Program-made: the position numbers and the translations under genes
Shown: positions 1 to 6,189 of the stretch, piece after piece
Layout of the letters: the number at the start of each line of letters is the position of its first letter
How positions within the stretch are numbered: the first letter of the stretch is position 1
The notes under the pieces: generated by a model
What the model saw: only the letters and a program-made list of their open reading frames with translations
Database searches by the model: none
What the model was told of the DNA's origin: nothing
Assembly: GCA_013001935.1 (NCBI GenBank)
Contig: JABDKZ010000471.1
Span: 1 to 11,840, forward strand
Reading direction: 5' to 3'
Length of the DNA stretch: 11,840 nucleotides
Origin: Maribacter sp.
GTDB taxonomy: Bacteria; Bacteroidota; Bacteroidia; Flavobacteriales; Flavobacteriaceae

Positions 1-176
1 TGGTCATTCACATTAAAGAATTCATTGCCAAACCCACCTACATCACTAGTAGGAAATACGTCAATGGCATTTACCCCAAAGCTAACCTGCCAAGGGTTAT
101 TCTCGTCTTGCGCTTGTATGTTGTTAAAACCCACAACAAGTAGGGCAACAACCAATAATTTGCTAAGATGTCTCAT
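1..176 (-). CDS. Exported outer-membrane protein, probably OmpA family (5' part only)
   Basis: The first 58 codons of a gene that runs off the left edge are visible. The start reads MRHLSKLLVVALLVVG and continues to an IQAQ/DENNPW junction. This is a Sec signal peptide: a basic N-terminus, a hydrophobic core at about residues 7-17, and likely cleavage after Ala22. The mature start (ENNPWQVSFGVNAIDVFP) resembles the first beta-strand of flavobacterial OmpA-type porins, which combine an N-terminal 8-strand barrel with a C-terminal peptidoglycan-binding OmpA domain. The C-terminal domain lies outside the window, so the family call rests on recognition of the N-terminus only. The ATG at 176 is chosen because it starts the signal peptide directly and lies 34 nt downstream of a consensus promoter box. 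The gene follows kbl on the same strand, but the strong promoter in the gap argues for independent transcription. Confidence 0.7.
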   Translation of the reverse strand, partial: MRHLSKLLVVALLVVGFNNIQAQDENNPWQVSFGVNAIDVFPTSDVGGFGNEFFNVND

Positions 177-210
177 GTTCAAAATTTTAAGTTTAAGTGT
201 TTATTAGCTG

Positions 211-241
211 CAAATGTAAGTTGTTAAATATTATTAACAAA
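211..241 (-). promoter_or_regulatory. Consensus Bacteroidota promoter for the outer-membrane protein gene
   Basis: On the minus strand TTTG (241-238) is followed by exactly 19 nt and then TACATTTG (218-211). This matches the Bacteroidota housekeeping sigma consensus, a -33 TTTG and a -7 TAnnTTTG. It is the best full promoter in the window. The leader to the ATG at 176 would be about 28-30 nt and AT-rich. Confidence 0.72.
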
Positions 242-289
242 ATCATATTCCTATTTTTTTTAACGTATTTCAAAGGTTAAATAGAGCAG

Positions 290-1483
290 TTAAACGATTT
301 TCAATTCTTTACCTACTTCTATAAACGCATCAATTGCCTTGTTCAAATGTTCAATTTCGTGGGCGGCTGAAAGCTGAACCCTTATTCTAGCCTTTTCCTT
401 GGGAACTACGGGGTAGAAAAATCCGATAACATAAATGCCTCTTTCCAATAACATATTGGCCATTTTTTGTGATAATTTCGCATCGTACAACATCACAGGC
501 ACGATGGCCGATTCACCATCTATAATATCAAAACCGGCCTCTTTCATTCCCTTTTTAAAATAGTCGGTATTGTATTGAAGTTTGTCCCTTAAAGAAGTAT
601 CTTGGCTGAGCATATCAAAAACCTTTATCGAAGCACCAACGATTGCCGGTGCCAACGAATTGGAAAACAAATAAGGTCTAGAGCGCTGCCTTAGAATTTC
701 GATAATCTCCTTTTTACCTGTGGTATAGCCACCCATTGCGCCTCCTAAAGCCTTCCCAAGCGTACCGGTAATAATATCAATACGGTTCATAACGCCTTTT
801 TCTTCAAGCGTGCCTATGCCTTGCTTGCCTATGAAACCAGCGGCGTGGCATTCATCGATCATGACCATGGCATCATAGGTATCGGCCAAATCACAGATCT
901 TATCCAATGGGGCCAATAGGCCATCCATTGAAAACACGCCATCGGTAACTATGATTTTAAATCTGGCCTGGTCTTTTTGAGCTTGAACAAGTTGTTTTTC
1001 CAAATCGGCCATGTTGCTATTGGCATATCTATAACGCTTTGCCTTACAAAGACGAACGCCATCAATAATCGATGCATGGTTCAATGCATCTGAAATAATC
1101 GCATCTTCCGGACCTAATAAGGGCTCAAAAACCCCTCCATTGGCGTCAAAAGCGGCTGCATATAATATAGTATCCTCGGTGCCATAAAATTCGGCAATTT
1201 TTGCCTCAAGTTCTTTGTGTATGTCTTGGGTGCCGCAGATGAACCTAACCGAGGACATACCAAAACCATGGGTATCCAAAGTATCTTTCGCCGCTTGTAT
1301 GACATCCGGGTGGGAGGATAGCCCTAAATAATTATTGGCACAGAAATTTATTACCTCTTCCCCAGTCGATATTTTTATCACCGCATCTTGGGGTGATGTA
1401 ATAATGCGTTCTTTTTTGAAAAGCCCTTCACTTTTAATAGATGCCAACTCCTGAGTCAAATAATCTTTGATTTTTCCGTACAT
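290..1483 (-). CDS. kbl: Glycine C-acetyltransferase (2-amino-3-ketobutyrate CoA ligase)
   Basis: This is a PLP-dependent alpha-oxoamine synthase, cytoplasmic. It cleaves 2-amino-3-ketobutyrate with CoA to glycine and acetyl-CoA, the second step of threonine degradation after threonine dehydrogenase. The protein has 397 residues, against 398 in E. coli Kbl. Visible features are NNYLGL at 50-55, the Kbl-type stretch [16 protein letters not shown] at 78-93, H136 in the ALNHASI motif, TDGVFSMDG at 180-188, D210/H213 in IDECHAAG for the PLP ring, and the Schiff-base lysine K244 in [10 protein letters not shown], the same number as in E. coli. SVRFICGTQ and the overall length favour Kbl over BioF, HemA or serine palmitoyltransferase. 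It starts 12 nt after the stop of the helicase gene, so it is probably cotranscribed with it. No tdh (threonine dehydrogenase) is in the window. No clear terminator follows the stop. Confidence 0.93.
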   Translation of the reverse strand: MYGKIKDYLTQELASIKSEGLFKKERIITSPQDAVIKISTGEEVINFCANNYLGLSSHPDVIQAAKDTLDTHGFGMSSVRFICGTQDIHKELEAKIAEFYGTEDTILYAAAFDANGGVFEPLLGPEDAIISDALNHASIIDGVRLCKAKRYRYANSNMADLEKQLVQAQKDQARFKIIVTDGVFSMDGLLAPLDKICDLADTYDAMVMIDECHAAGFIGKQGIGTLEEKGVMNRIDIITGTLGKALGGAMGGYTTGKKEIIEILRQRSRPYLFSNSLAPAIVGASIKVFDMLSQDTSLRDKLQYNTDYFKKGMKEAGFDIIDGESAIVPVMLYDAKLSQKMANMLLERGIYVIGFFYPVVPKEKARIRVQLSAAHEIEHLNKAIDAFIEVGKELKIV

Positions 1484-1495
1484 ATGTATAGGTAT

Positions 1496-4400
1496 TTAAA
1501 TGAATTCGATTTTTATATCATTATTAATATAGGCCAGGATTTTATTTTCTATTTCATAGCCCATGGTTTCCATTGCATTGGCATATACATTCAATTGGTC
1601 TTTATAAGCCTTGTTTTCCTTTCCCGTTTTATAGTCGATAACCGTTGCTTTTTGTCCTGTAAGTACAATACGATCGGGGCGTAAAATTTCTCCATTATGG
1701 GTTATGATGTCCTTTTCATTTTTTATTACCACTCCCTTTTGAAAGTACTTTCGAAGGTTCTTATGGTTAACCAGCTGTTGTATTTTTGTTTTAAGGGAAT
1801 CGATTTCCGCTTTATTGATCAATCCCTTTTGCTCCAAGTCAGAAAAAACAGGATCAATATCATCCTTGGTTTCAATAAGGCCCATAATGTAATGTACCAG
1901 ATTGCCCTTTGATATGGCCGCTTCTTGCTCGGTATCCCAGAGTAACCCCGCTTTGGTCAATATACTGAATTTGGGATTCTCCTTCTGGGTATATTGAAAG
2001 GGAATGGCCTTTTCCAAGCCGTTGTTTTTTTCCTTTGTATTGCGATCCAAACTGCCAAAAGTATAGCTTAGCGTTGAATCATCCCAAAGATTTTTGTCTT
2101 TCAAATAGTGAATGAAAATATCTGAATAGTGGGTTTTTCTATTTGATTTAATTGAGGCCGTGTCTTTTTCAGTAATGACATATAATGCTTTTTCTGCCCT
2201 TGTCAGGGATACGTACAGAATGTTAAAGGCATCCAGTTCTAACTTGTGTTGCTCATTATTAAAAGCTATGGCCGCAGCCTCATTGTAATTGGCAACCTCT
2301 TTTTTCTTGCTGATTAGCACCTCTTCGAACCCATTAAATTGGGATTTGGCTACTTGTAACCATAATTTTGGATCAATTTCCTTATAGATGTTTGAATTGG
2401 CATAAGGAAAAATAACGATAGGGAATTCCAAGCCCTTTGATTTATGAATGCTCATTATCTTTATCGCATTCATATTGCTAGGGGTAGCTATACTGTGTTT
2501 ATCTTTTTTCTTTTCCCAATAGGATAAGAAGGCATGTGCACCTGCCCCCTCTTTTTGCTCCACTTCAAGAACCATGTCCATTAGAAAAGTAAGATAGGCG
2601 TCAGATCCTTCTATTAAATGAAATTGTTTAATGGCGAACTCCAAACCATCGTAGACTGTTTTTTGATCAAGCACGGCCATATCGAAGTTGTATGCTTCTT
2701 TCAAGAATTTTTCCAATTCTTTTAAATGCGTATTAATAAATGTATGCTTGCCTTCTTGTTCGCCTGCCAGGAAATAAAGAATATCATAACTGGCCTCCAA
2801 ATTATTCCCATGCTCGTTGTAAAGCAGAAGGTTAATGAGAAATTGAACCTTCTTATTGTTCGAGATTAATAAAGAATCGGGTGAAATAATTGGAATCTTT
2901 TTTTCGGACAAAAAATCAGCCAATACAATACCATGTTTATTATCACGCACCAAAATGGCAATGTCACTGTAGACATAGTCCTTCTGCAGGATTGATTGTA
3001 TAGTATTCAAAACTTCTTCACAATAAAGCAAATCCAAGTCCTGGTCTTTCACTGATTCCAAAAAGCTAAGTTGCACAAGGCCTCCTTTTTTATCATTGAA
3101 TTTTTGTTTATTGCCTTTCTCAAAAAGGCTATGGTATAACTCGCTGTTCAAAAGCGGACTTGTTACCGTAAAAAAGTCATTGTTGAATTTTATGATTTCA
3201 TCATGACTTCTATAATTGGAGGGCAAGTCATATATCTTTGGTGAAATCACAAAAGGATTGGTGTTCTCGTTTATTAAACTCAAAAACTGTTCGGCCTTAC
3301 CTCCGCGCCATCTATAAATCGCTTGTTTTGCATCACCCACCAGAAACAGCGAACCTGTATTGCCCTGGTTGTCCTCACCTTCTAGGGCATTGCCTATCAA
3401 AGGCATAAGGTTGTTCCATTGTAATTCTGAAGTGTCTTGAAATTCATCAATGAAGTAATGACGATATTTCTCCCCCAGACGTTCATATATGAATGGAGCC
3501 GGTTGGTTCCTTATTTCGTTTGAAATTATAGTATTGAATTCTGAAATTGAAAGCTGCCCTTTTTCCTCTTGAATTTTGTTCACCTCTTTTTGTATGGCAT
3601 TTAAAACGGTCAGTGGCACCAGGTTTTTGTAAATGTTGATTAGGAATTGTAATTGATGGAATGCTTCTTCAATTTTTCTGAAAATAGTAACGAACTGAGG
3701 CTGTAGGCCGTCTATTTTGGCCTTATTATTTTCGGGACAGGATTTTATATAAAGCGGTTCGGATTCAAAATTTTGTTTCCATTTTGCACCAAAATCCAAT
3801 CGAATATCCCCGCTTTCTATCTTCAGCATGAATTTTGGAAAATACCCTGATTTAAAATCCTCGGTCACAAGGCCATTATCCTGAATCAATCGTAGCGCTT
3901 TTGATGCATTTTCGACCAATTCATCTTTGTGGTCCTTGATATGCTTTGTGATTGTTTTTTTTAACTCCCTGAAATCTGTTAACTCCTTGTCCTTGATTAG
4001 TTTTAAATGTTCAGCATTTGTTTCATTGAATAATAGCTTCCCTATTTTGTTCAAGTCAAAGGAAATATCCCAACTTTTATCATCATTGATTTTCTCTAAC
4101 GCAAACTCCATTAAGACTTTGGTCATTGCCTCATCCTGGCCAACTTTTTCTAAAAGTTTGTCGACTGCTTCATTTAATAAAAGGTCGGTATCAAGGACAA
4201 CTTCAAAATTCTGGACTATTTTAAGGTCTTTGGCAAAGGTCCTGATGAGACGATGGGTAAATTTATCGATGGTTGAAATGTCGAAAAACCCATAATTATG
4301 CAAAATTTCCTTGATTGTTCTTTTTGCTTTTTCCCGAAGATTGCCAATATCAAGATCAAGTTCTGTCATTAGATCAACGAATAAAACAGAGGCATCTTCA

Positions 4401-4606
4401 ATTTTATCGGTAGTTGAAAATTCATGAAGGCTTTTTAGAATCCTTTCTTTCATCTCATTGACCGCCTTGTTGGTGAATGTGATAGCCAAAATTTGACCGA
4501 ATGAACTTGGTCTTGAAAGCACTATTTTGAGGTATTCCTTGGTAAGCGTGTGGGTCTTGCCAGAACCTGCCGATGCATTGTATATTTTAAAAGGATAGCC
4601 TGACAC
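1496..4606 (-). CDS. UvrD/RecB-like superfamily 1 helicase with C-terminal PD-(D/E)XK nuclease (AddA/RecB-type)
   Basis: A 1036-residue ATP-dependent helicase-nuclease, expected to process DNA double-strand ends for recombinational repair. Motifs in order: Walker A ASAGSGKT 11-18; Ia ITFTNKAVNEMKER 42-55; Walker B FIDEFQDT 385-392; III FLVGDAKQAIYRWRGG 421-436; IV SNYRS 463-467; V IMSIHKSKGLEF 717-728; VI LYVSLTRAE 797-805. The C-terminal RecB-family nuclease shows H905 in GNLVHYI, D978 in RPDRIV, D991 and K993 in IDYKTG, and QLNVYA at 1004-1009, so the nuclease looks intact. The start is GTG: an in-frame TAA directly precedes it, and Walker A begins only 10 residues in. No AddB-like partner is in the window. 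The gene is divergent from sodA and lies upstream of kbl. Helicase-nuclease is certain; AddA rather than another RecB-like subfamily is inference. Confidence 0.9.
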   Translation of the reverse strand: MSGYPFKIYNASAGSGKTHTLTKEYLKIVLSRPSSFGQILAITFTNKAVNEMKERILKSLHEFSTTDKIEDASVLFVDLMTELDLDIGNLREKAKRTIKEILHNYGFFDISTIDKFTHRLIRTFAKDLKIVQNFEVVLDTDLLLNEAVDKLLEKVGQDEAMTKVLMEFALEKINDDKSWDISFDLNKIGKLLFNETNAEHLKLIKDKELTDFRELKKTITKHIKDHKDELVENASKALRLIQDNGLVTEDFKSGYFPKFMLKIESGDIRLDFGAKWKQNFESEPLYIKSCPENNKAKIDGLQPQFVTIFRKIEEAFHQLQFLINIYKNLVPLTVLNAIQKEVNKIQEEKGQLSISEFNTIISNEIRNQPAPFIYERLGEKYRHYFIDEFQDTSELQWNNLMPLIGNALEGEDNQGNTGSLFLVGDAKQAIYRWRGGKAEQFLSLINENTNPFVISPKIYDLPSNYRSHDEIIKFNNDFFTVTSPLLNSELYHSLFEKGNKQKFNDKKGGLVQLSFLESVKDQDLDLLYCEEVLNTIQSILQKDYVYSDIAILVRDNKHGIVLADFLSEKKIPIISPDSLLISNNKKVQFLINLLLYNEHGNNLEASYDILYFLAGEQEGKHTFINTHLKELEKFLKEAYNFDMAVLDQKTVYDGLEFAIKQFHLIEGSDAYLTFLMDMVLEVEQKEGAGAHAFLSYWEKKKDKHSIATPSNMNAIKIMSIHKSKGLEFPIVIFPYANSNIYKEIDPKLWLQVAKSQFNGFEEVLISKKKEVANYNEAAAIAFNNEQHKLELDAFNILYVSLTRAEKALYVITEKDTASIKSNRKTHYSDIFIHYLKDKNLWDDSTLSYTFGSLDRNTKEKNNGLEKAIPFQYTQKENPKFSILTKAGLLWDTEQEAAISKGNLVHYIMGLIETKDDIDPVFSDLEQKGLINKAEIDSLKTKIQQLVNHKNLRKYFQKGVVIKNEKDIITHNGEILRPDRIVLTGQKATVIDYKTGKENKAYKDQLNVYANAMETMGYEIENKILAYINNDIKIEFI

Positions 4607-4619
4607 TTATTTTTATCTG

Positions 4620-4652
4620 CAAATTACATAATCTAAAATTGTTCTTAACAAA
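4620..4652 (-). promoter_or_regulatory. Weak candidate promoter for the helicase-kbl unit
   Basis: On the minus strand TTTG (4652-4649) lies 21 nt before GTAATTTG (4627-4620). The -7 box misses the leading TA of TAnnTTTG. Its position in the divergent gap fits, but the leader would be under 15 nt. Low confidence. Confidence 0.28.
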
Positions 4653-4682
4653 TAATTAGCTGAATATGTCTATTAAAAAATG

Positions 4683-4690
4683 TAGATTTG
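4683..4690 (+). promoter_or_regulatory. -7 box (TAGATTTG) of the sodA promoter
   Basis: This is an exact TAnnTTTG match 33 nt before the sodA ATG, giving an AT-rich leader of about 28 nt. The -33 region has only CTG (4660-4662), so the upstream element is weak. The box covers 4688, where a longer sodA reading would begin, which rules out that upstream start. Confidence 0.55.
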
Positions 4691-4723
4691 AACAACTTTT
4701 TTTCTAATATAAAAAATACAATT

Positions 4724-5332
4724 ATGGCTTTTGAATTACCTAAATTACCCTATGCCTATGATGCATTGGAACCACATATTGATGCTAGAACTATGGAGAT
4801 TCACCATACGAAACATCATAATGGATATACAAACAACCTTAATGCCGCAATCGCGGGGACCGATTTGGAAAATAAATCTATCGAGGATATTCTAAAGGGT
4901 CTGGATATGAACAACGGAGCGGTTAGAAATAACGGCGGAGGATATTACAACCATGCATTATTTTGGGAAATTATGTCTCCGAATGGAGGTGGGGCACCGT
5001 CTGGTGCATTGGCCAACGCCATCAATGAAGCCTTTGGTTCGTTTGACACTTTTAAAGAAAAATTCAGTACGGCTGCCGGCACTAGATTTGGTTCTGGTTG
5101 GGCTTGGCTTTGCGTACATAAAGGAGGAAAGGTTGAGGTTTGTTCTACACCGAACCAGGATAATGCCTTAATGCCGGATGTTGGTTGTGGCGGACATCCA
5201 ATTTTAGGGCTCGATGTTTGGGAACACGCATATTATTTAAACTATCAAAATAGAAGGCCTGATTATGTAAAGGCATTTTTTAATTTAATCAATTGGGATA
5301 AAGTAGCAGAACTTTATGCTGCCAATAAGTAG
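4724..5332 (+). CDS. sodA: Superoxide dismutase, Mn-type of the Fe/Mn family
   Basis: A cytoplasmic enzyme that dismutates superoxide to oxygen and hydrogen peroxide. It has 202 residues with no signal peptide, close to E. coli SodA in length. Metal ligands are visible at the E. coli positions: H27 in [10 protein letters not shown]77 in YYNHALFW, and D164 and H168 in DVWEHAYY. Gly at 72-73 (GGGYYNH) and Gln145 in TPNQDN are the residues typical of Mn-dependent rather than Fe-dependent members; cambialistic use cannot be excluded. The ATG at 4724 is chosen because the protein then starts with the family N-terminus [18 protein letters not shown], and the alternative ATG at 4688 sits inside the promoter box. 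It is monocistronic, followed by a strong terminator 18 nt after the stop, and divergent from the helicase gene. Confidence 0.96.
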   Translation: MAFELPKLPYAYDALEPHIDARTMEIHHTKHHNGYTNNLNAAIAGTDLENKSIEDILKGLDMNNGAVRNNGGGYYNHALFWEIMSPNGGGAPSGALANAINEAFGSFDTFKEKFSTAAGTRFGSGWAWLCVHKGGKVEVCSTPNQDNALMPDVGCGGHPILGLDVWEHAYYLNYQNRRPDYVKAFFNLINWDKVAELYAANK

Positions 5333-5346
5333 GTGGCAAATACTTT

Positions 5347-5385
5347 AAAAAACCCTGTAAAGGCTAGCCTTTACAGGGTTTTTTT
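5347..5385 (+). terminator. Intrinsic terminator of sodA
   Basis: A perfect 30-bp palindrome (5351-5380) with arms AACCCTGTAAAGGCT and AGCCTTTACAGGGTT is preceded by A4 and followed by T5. It forms a very stable stem with a U-tract in the sodA direction. The A-run on the other side means it could also stop leftward transcripts coming from the sRNA array. Confidence 0.85.
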
Positions 5386-5395
5386 ATGCTTTTCA

Positions 5396-5471
5396 ATAGA
5401 AAAGGGCGGAGAAGCCTCCACCCTTTTCGTCCCAAATCTTACCATAAACTTAACCTACTTATGCTATGGCG
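5396..5471 (-). ncRNA. Candidate small RNA, unit 1
   Basis: Read leftward: variant -7 box TATTTTAG (5482-5475), 5 nt, the core (5469-5431), then a terminator hairpin (5427-5400) ending in TTTTCTATT. The RNA would be about 73 nt. It has the only core substitution: position 24 of the RNA is U instead of C. That lets A5 pair with U24 and extends the predicted CCAU/AUGG stem to CCAUA/UAUGG. It has the weakest U-tract and no -33 element, so it may be the least expressed copy. RNA family unknown. Confidence 0.5.
5400..5427 (-). terminator. Terminator hairpin of unit 1
   Basis: A 12-position stem with a 4-nt loop (5412-5415). The pair 5407/5420 is C-A on the plus strand but G-U on the minus strand, so the hairpin is fully paired only in leftward RNA. 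Confidence 0.6.
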
Positions 5472-5474
5472 ATA

Positions 5475-5482
5475 CTAAAATA
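5475..5482 (-). promoter_or_regulatory. Variant -7 box of sRNA unit 1
   Basis: TATTTTAG on the minus strand has one mismatch to TAnnTTTG. It lies exactly 5 nt before the core, as in the other units. No TTG is seen at the -33 position. Confidence 0.35.
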
Positions 5483-5600
5483 CTGGTATTGTGGGAAATA
5501 AAAAAGAATTTTTAACAAATTTTGGGATTATAGAGCAACGCTTTTAAGCCCTAAGCCTATATATATTTAGATTTGCTTGCTTACAATATAGGGTGCCGAC

Positions 5601-5677
5601 AAATAAAAAAGGCAGAGCAATGCTCCGCCTTTTTTCCCCAAATCTTACCATGAACTTAACCTACTTATGCTATGGTC
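5601..5677 (-). ncRNA. Candidate small RNA, unit 2
   Basis: Read leftward: exact -7 box TATGTTTG (5688-5681), 5 nt, the core (5675-5637), GGGG, then a terminator hairpin (5635-5605) and the tail TTTTTTATTT. The transcript would be about 75 nt. A predicted 5' stem ACCAU/AUGGU (core positions 1-4 with 25-28, plus flanks) encloses a loop that carries UAAGU twice. The single-stranded segment AAGAUUUGGGG links it to the terminator. There is no start codon with a useful reading frame. The layout is that of an independent trans-acting sRNA; targets are unknown. Confidence 0.62.
5605..5635 (-). terminator. Terminator hairpin of unit 2
   Basis: A 15-position stem with a 1-nt centre. The pair 5614/5626 is A-C on the plus strand but U-G on the minus strand. 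A U6 run follows in the leftward direction. Confidence 0.65.
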
Positions 5678-5680
5678 CTC

Positions 5681-5708
5681 CAAACATAGACCAAACAAGA
5701 ACCGCAAA
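5681..5708 (-). promoter_or_regulatory. Promoter of sRNA unit 2
   Basis: TATGTTTG (5688-5681) matches TAnnTTTG exactly. TTTG (5708-5705) lies 16 nt upstream, slightly shorter than the usual 17-23 nt spacing. The block AAAAGGTTTTAGAT (5709-5722), shared with unit 3 at the same distance, overlaps the upstream region and may be a further promoter or operator element. Confidence 0.55.
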
Positions 5709-5803
5709 AAAAGGTTTTAGATTAACGTCAGGATCCTTGGTTGAAATGCGCTAGGGAGTATTTTATATTACAAATGGTGTAAGAATAGAATTAGGATATT
5801 TTT

Positions 5804-5879
5804 AAAAATAAAAAGGTGGGGCAATGCCCCACCTTTTCCCCAAATCTTACCATGAACTTAACCTACTTATGCTATGGTT
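5804..5879 (-). ncRNA. Candidate small RNA, unit 3
   Basis: Read leftward: exact -7 box TATGTTTG (5890-5883), 5 nt, the core (5877-5839), GGGG, a perfect GC-rich terminator hairpin (5837-5811), then TATTTTT. The transcript would be about 74 nt. Core and promoter box are identical to unit 2, but the terminator stem differs (GGTGGGGCA instead of GGCGGAGCA) with matching changes in the other arm. Paired change of this kind is expected when the stem is selected rather than its sequence. Confidence 0.62.
5811..5837 (-). terminator. Terminator hairpin of unit 3
   Basis: A perfect 13-bp inverted repeat around one central base. Leftward it is followed by T-A-TTTTT. Rightward it runs from TTTT straight into CCCC, so the leftward U-rich tail is the better one. 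Confidence 0.68.
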
Positions 5880-5882
5880 CTC

Positions 5883-5924
5883 CAAACATAGGGTATTAAT
5901 TACAAGAGAGAAAAGGTTTTAGAT
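5883..5924 (-). promoter_or_regulatory. Promoter region of sRNA unit 3
   Basis: TATGTTTG (5890-5883) matches TAnnTTTG. No TTG lies 17-23 nt upstream. Instead the block AAAAGGTTTTAGAT (5911-5924), shared with unit 2, sits there, 20 nt from the -7 box in both units. Confidence 0.5.
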
Positions 5925-6008
5925 AAAAACCCATATACTGGGTTAAAGTGTGATCTATTCTAGAAAGCTCTAAAAGCTACCTAGTTCATTCAAGGGGTAT
6001 AAGTATAG

Positions 6009-6086
6009 AAAATAAAAAAGGTGGAGAAGTCTCCACCTTTTTTGCCCCAAATCTTACCATGAACTTAACCTACTTATGCTATGGCA
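6009..6086 (-). ncRNA. Candidate small RNA, unit 4
   Basis: Read leftward: variant -7 box TACTTTAG (6097-6090), 5 nt, the core (6084-6046), GGGGC, a perfect terminator hairpin (6043-6014), then ATTTT. The transcript would be about 76 nt. The core is identical to units 2 and 3. It is the unit nearest the 3' end of purF, so it could also be reached by read-through from purF if the palindrome at 6144-6185 does not stop transcription. Confidence 0.58.
6014..6043 (-). terminator. Terminator hairpin of unit 4
   Basis: A perfect 14-bp inverted repeat with a 2-nt loop. Leftward it is followed by U6-A-UUUU. Confidence 0.68.
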
Positions 6087-6089
6087 AGT

Positions 6090-6097
6090 CTAAAGTA
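6090..6097 (-). promoter_or_regulatory. Variant -7 box of sRNA unit 4
   Basis: TACTTTAG on the minus strand has one mismatch to TAnnTTTG, the same TAnnTTAG variant as unit 1, again 5 nt before the core. No -33 TTG is seen. Confidence 0.38.
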
Positions 6098-6143
6098 GGT
6101 GGGTGTACTTCCTTATAGGCTAAAAACCCGATAAAATGCTTAT

Positions 6144-6185
6144 ATTATCGATGAAATGCACAAAATTGTGCATTTCATCGATAAT
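6144..6185 (-). repeat. 42-bp palindrome at the purF 3' end
   Basis: Perfect 20-nt arms (ATTATCGATGAAATGCACAA and its complement) surround a 2-nt AA centre. The palindrome begins 4 nt after the purF stop codon. It can form a long, GC-poor hairpin in purF mRNA but is not followed by a U-tract, so it is a poor classical terminator and may instead protect or process the 3' end. An imperfect copy of part of the arm lies just beyond (6129-6141, 10 of 13 bases). An alternative weak hairpin CGATAA/TTATCG followed by GGTTTTT on the minus strand (down to about 6122) could terminate purF. Confidence 0.7.
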
Positions 6186-6189
6186 GGAA

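Larger units (their letters stand above)
5396..6097 (-). repeat. Tandem array of four sRNA-like units
   Basis: Four units lie in the same orientation, with cores at 5431-5469, 5637-5675, 5839-5877 and 6046-6084, i.e. intervals of 206, 202 and 207 bp. The 39-nt core is identical in units 2-4 and has a single change in unit 1 (plus-strand ACCATA instead of ACCATG). The rest of each unit has diverged, although short matches remain: AAAAGGTTTTAGAT lies 34 nt beyond the core in units 2 and 3 (5709 and 5911), and a 13/15 match links 5776-5790 with 5996-6010. This fits old tandem duplication followed by selection on the core, its hairpin and its promoter. The array fills most of the 857-bp gap between the convergent genes sodA and purF. 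I see no convincing protein gene there. Confidence 0.8.

Noticed and set aside
4688..4723. 12-codon N-terminal extension of sodA
   Set aside because: The ATG at 4688 lies within the -7 box, and the family N-terminus begins at 4724.
5333..5515. Short plus-strand reading frame after sodA
   Set aside because: It runs through the sodA terminator and sRNA unit 1, and its composition does not look like a protein.
5568..5575. Plus-strand TAGATTTG, which would transcribe the unit 2 hairpin rightward
   Set aside because: It has no -33 element and no counterpart in units 1, 3 or 4, and the wobble pairs favour the leftward direction.
5431..6084. CRISPR-like array because of four near-identical 39-nt repeats
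   Set aside because: The intervals are over 160 bp and related to each other, each repeat carries its own hairpin and promoter box, and there is no cas gene or leader.
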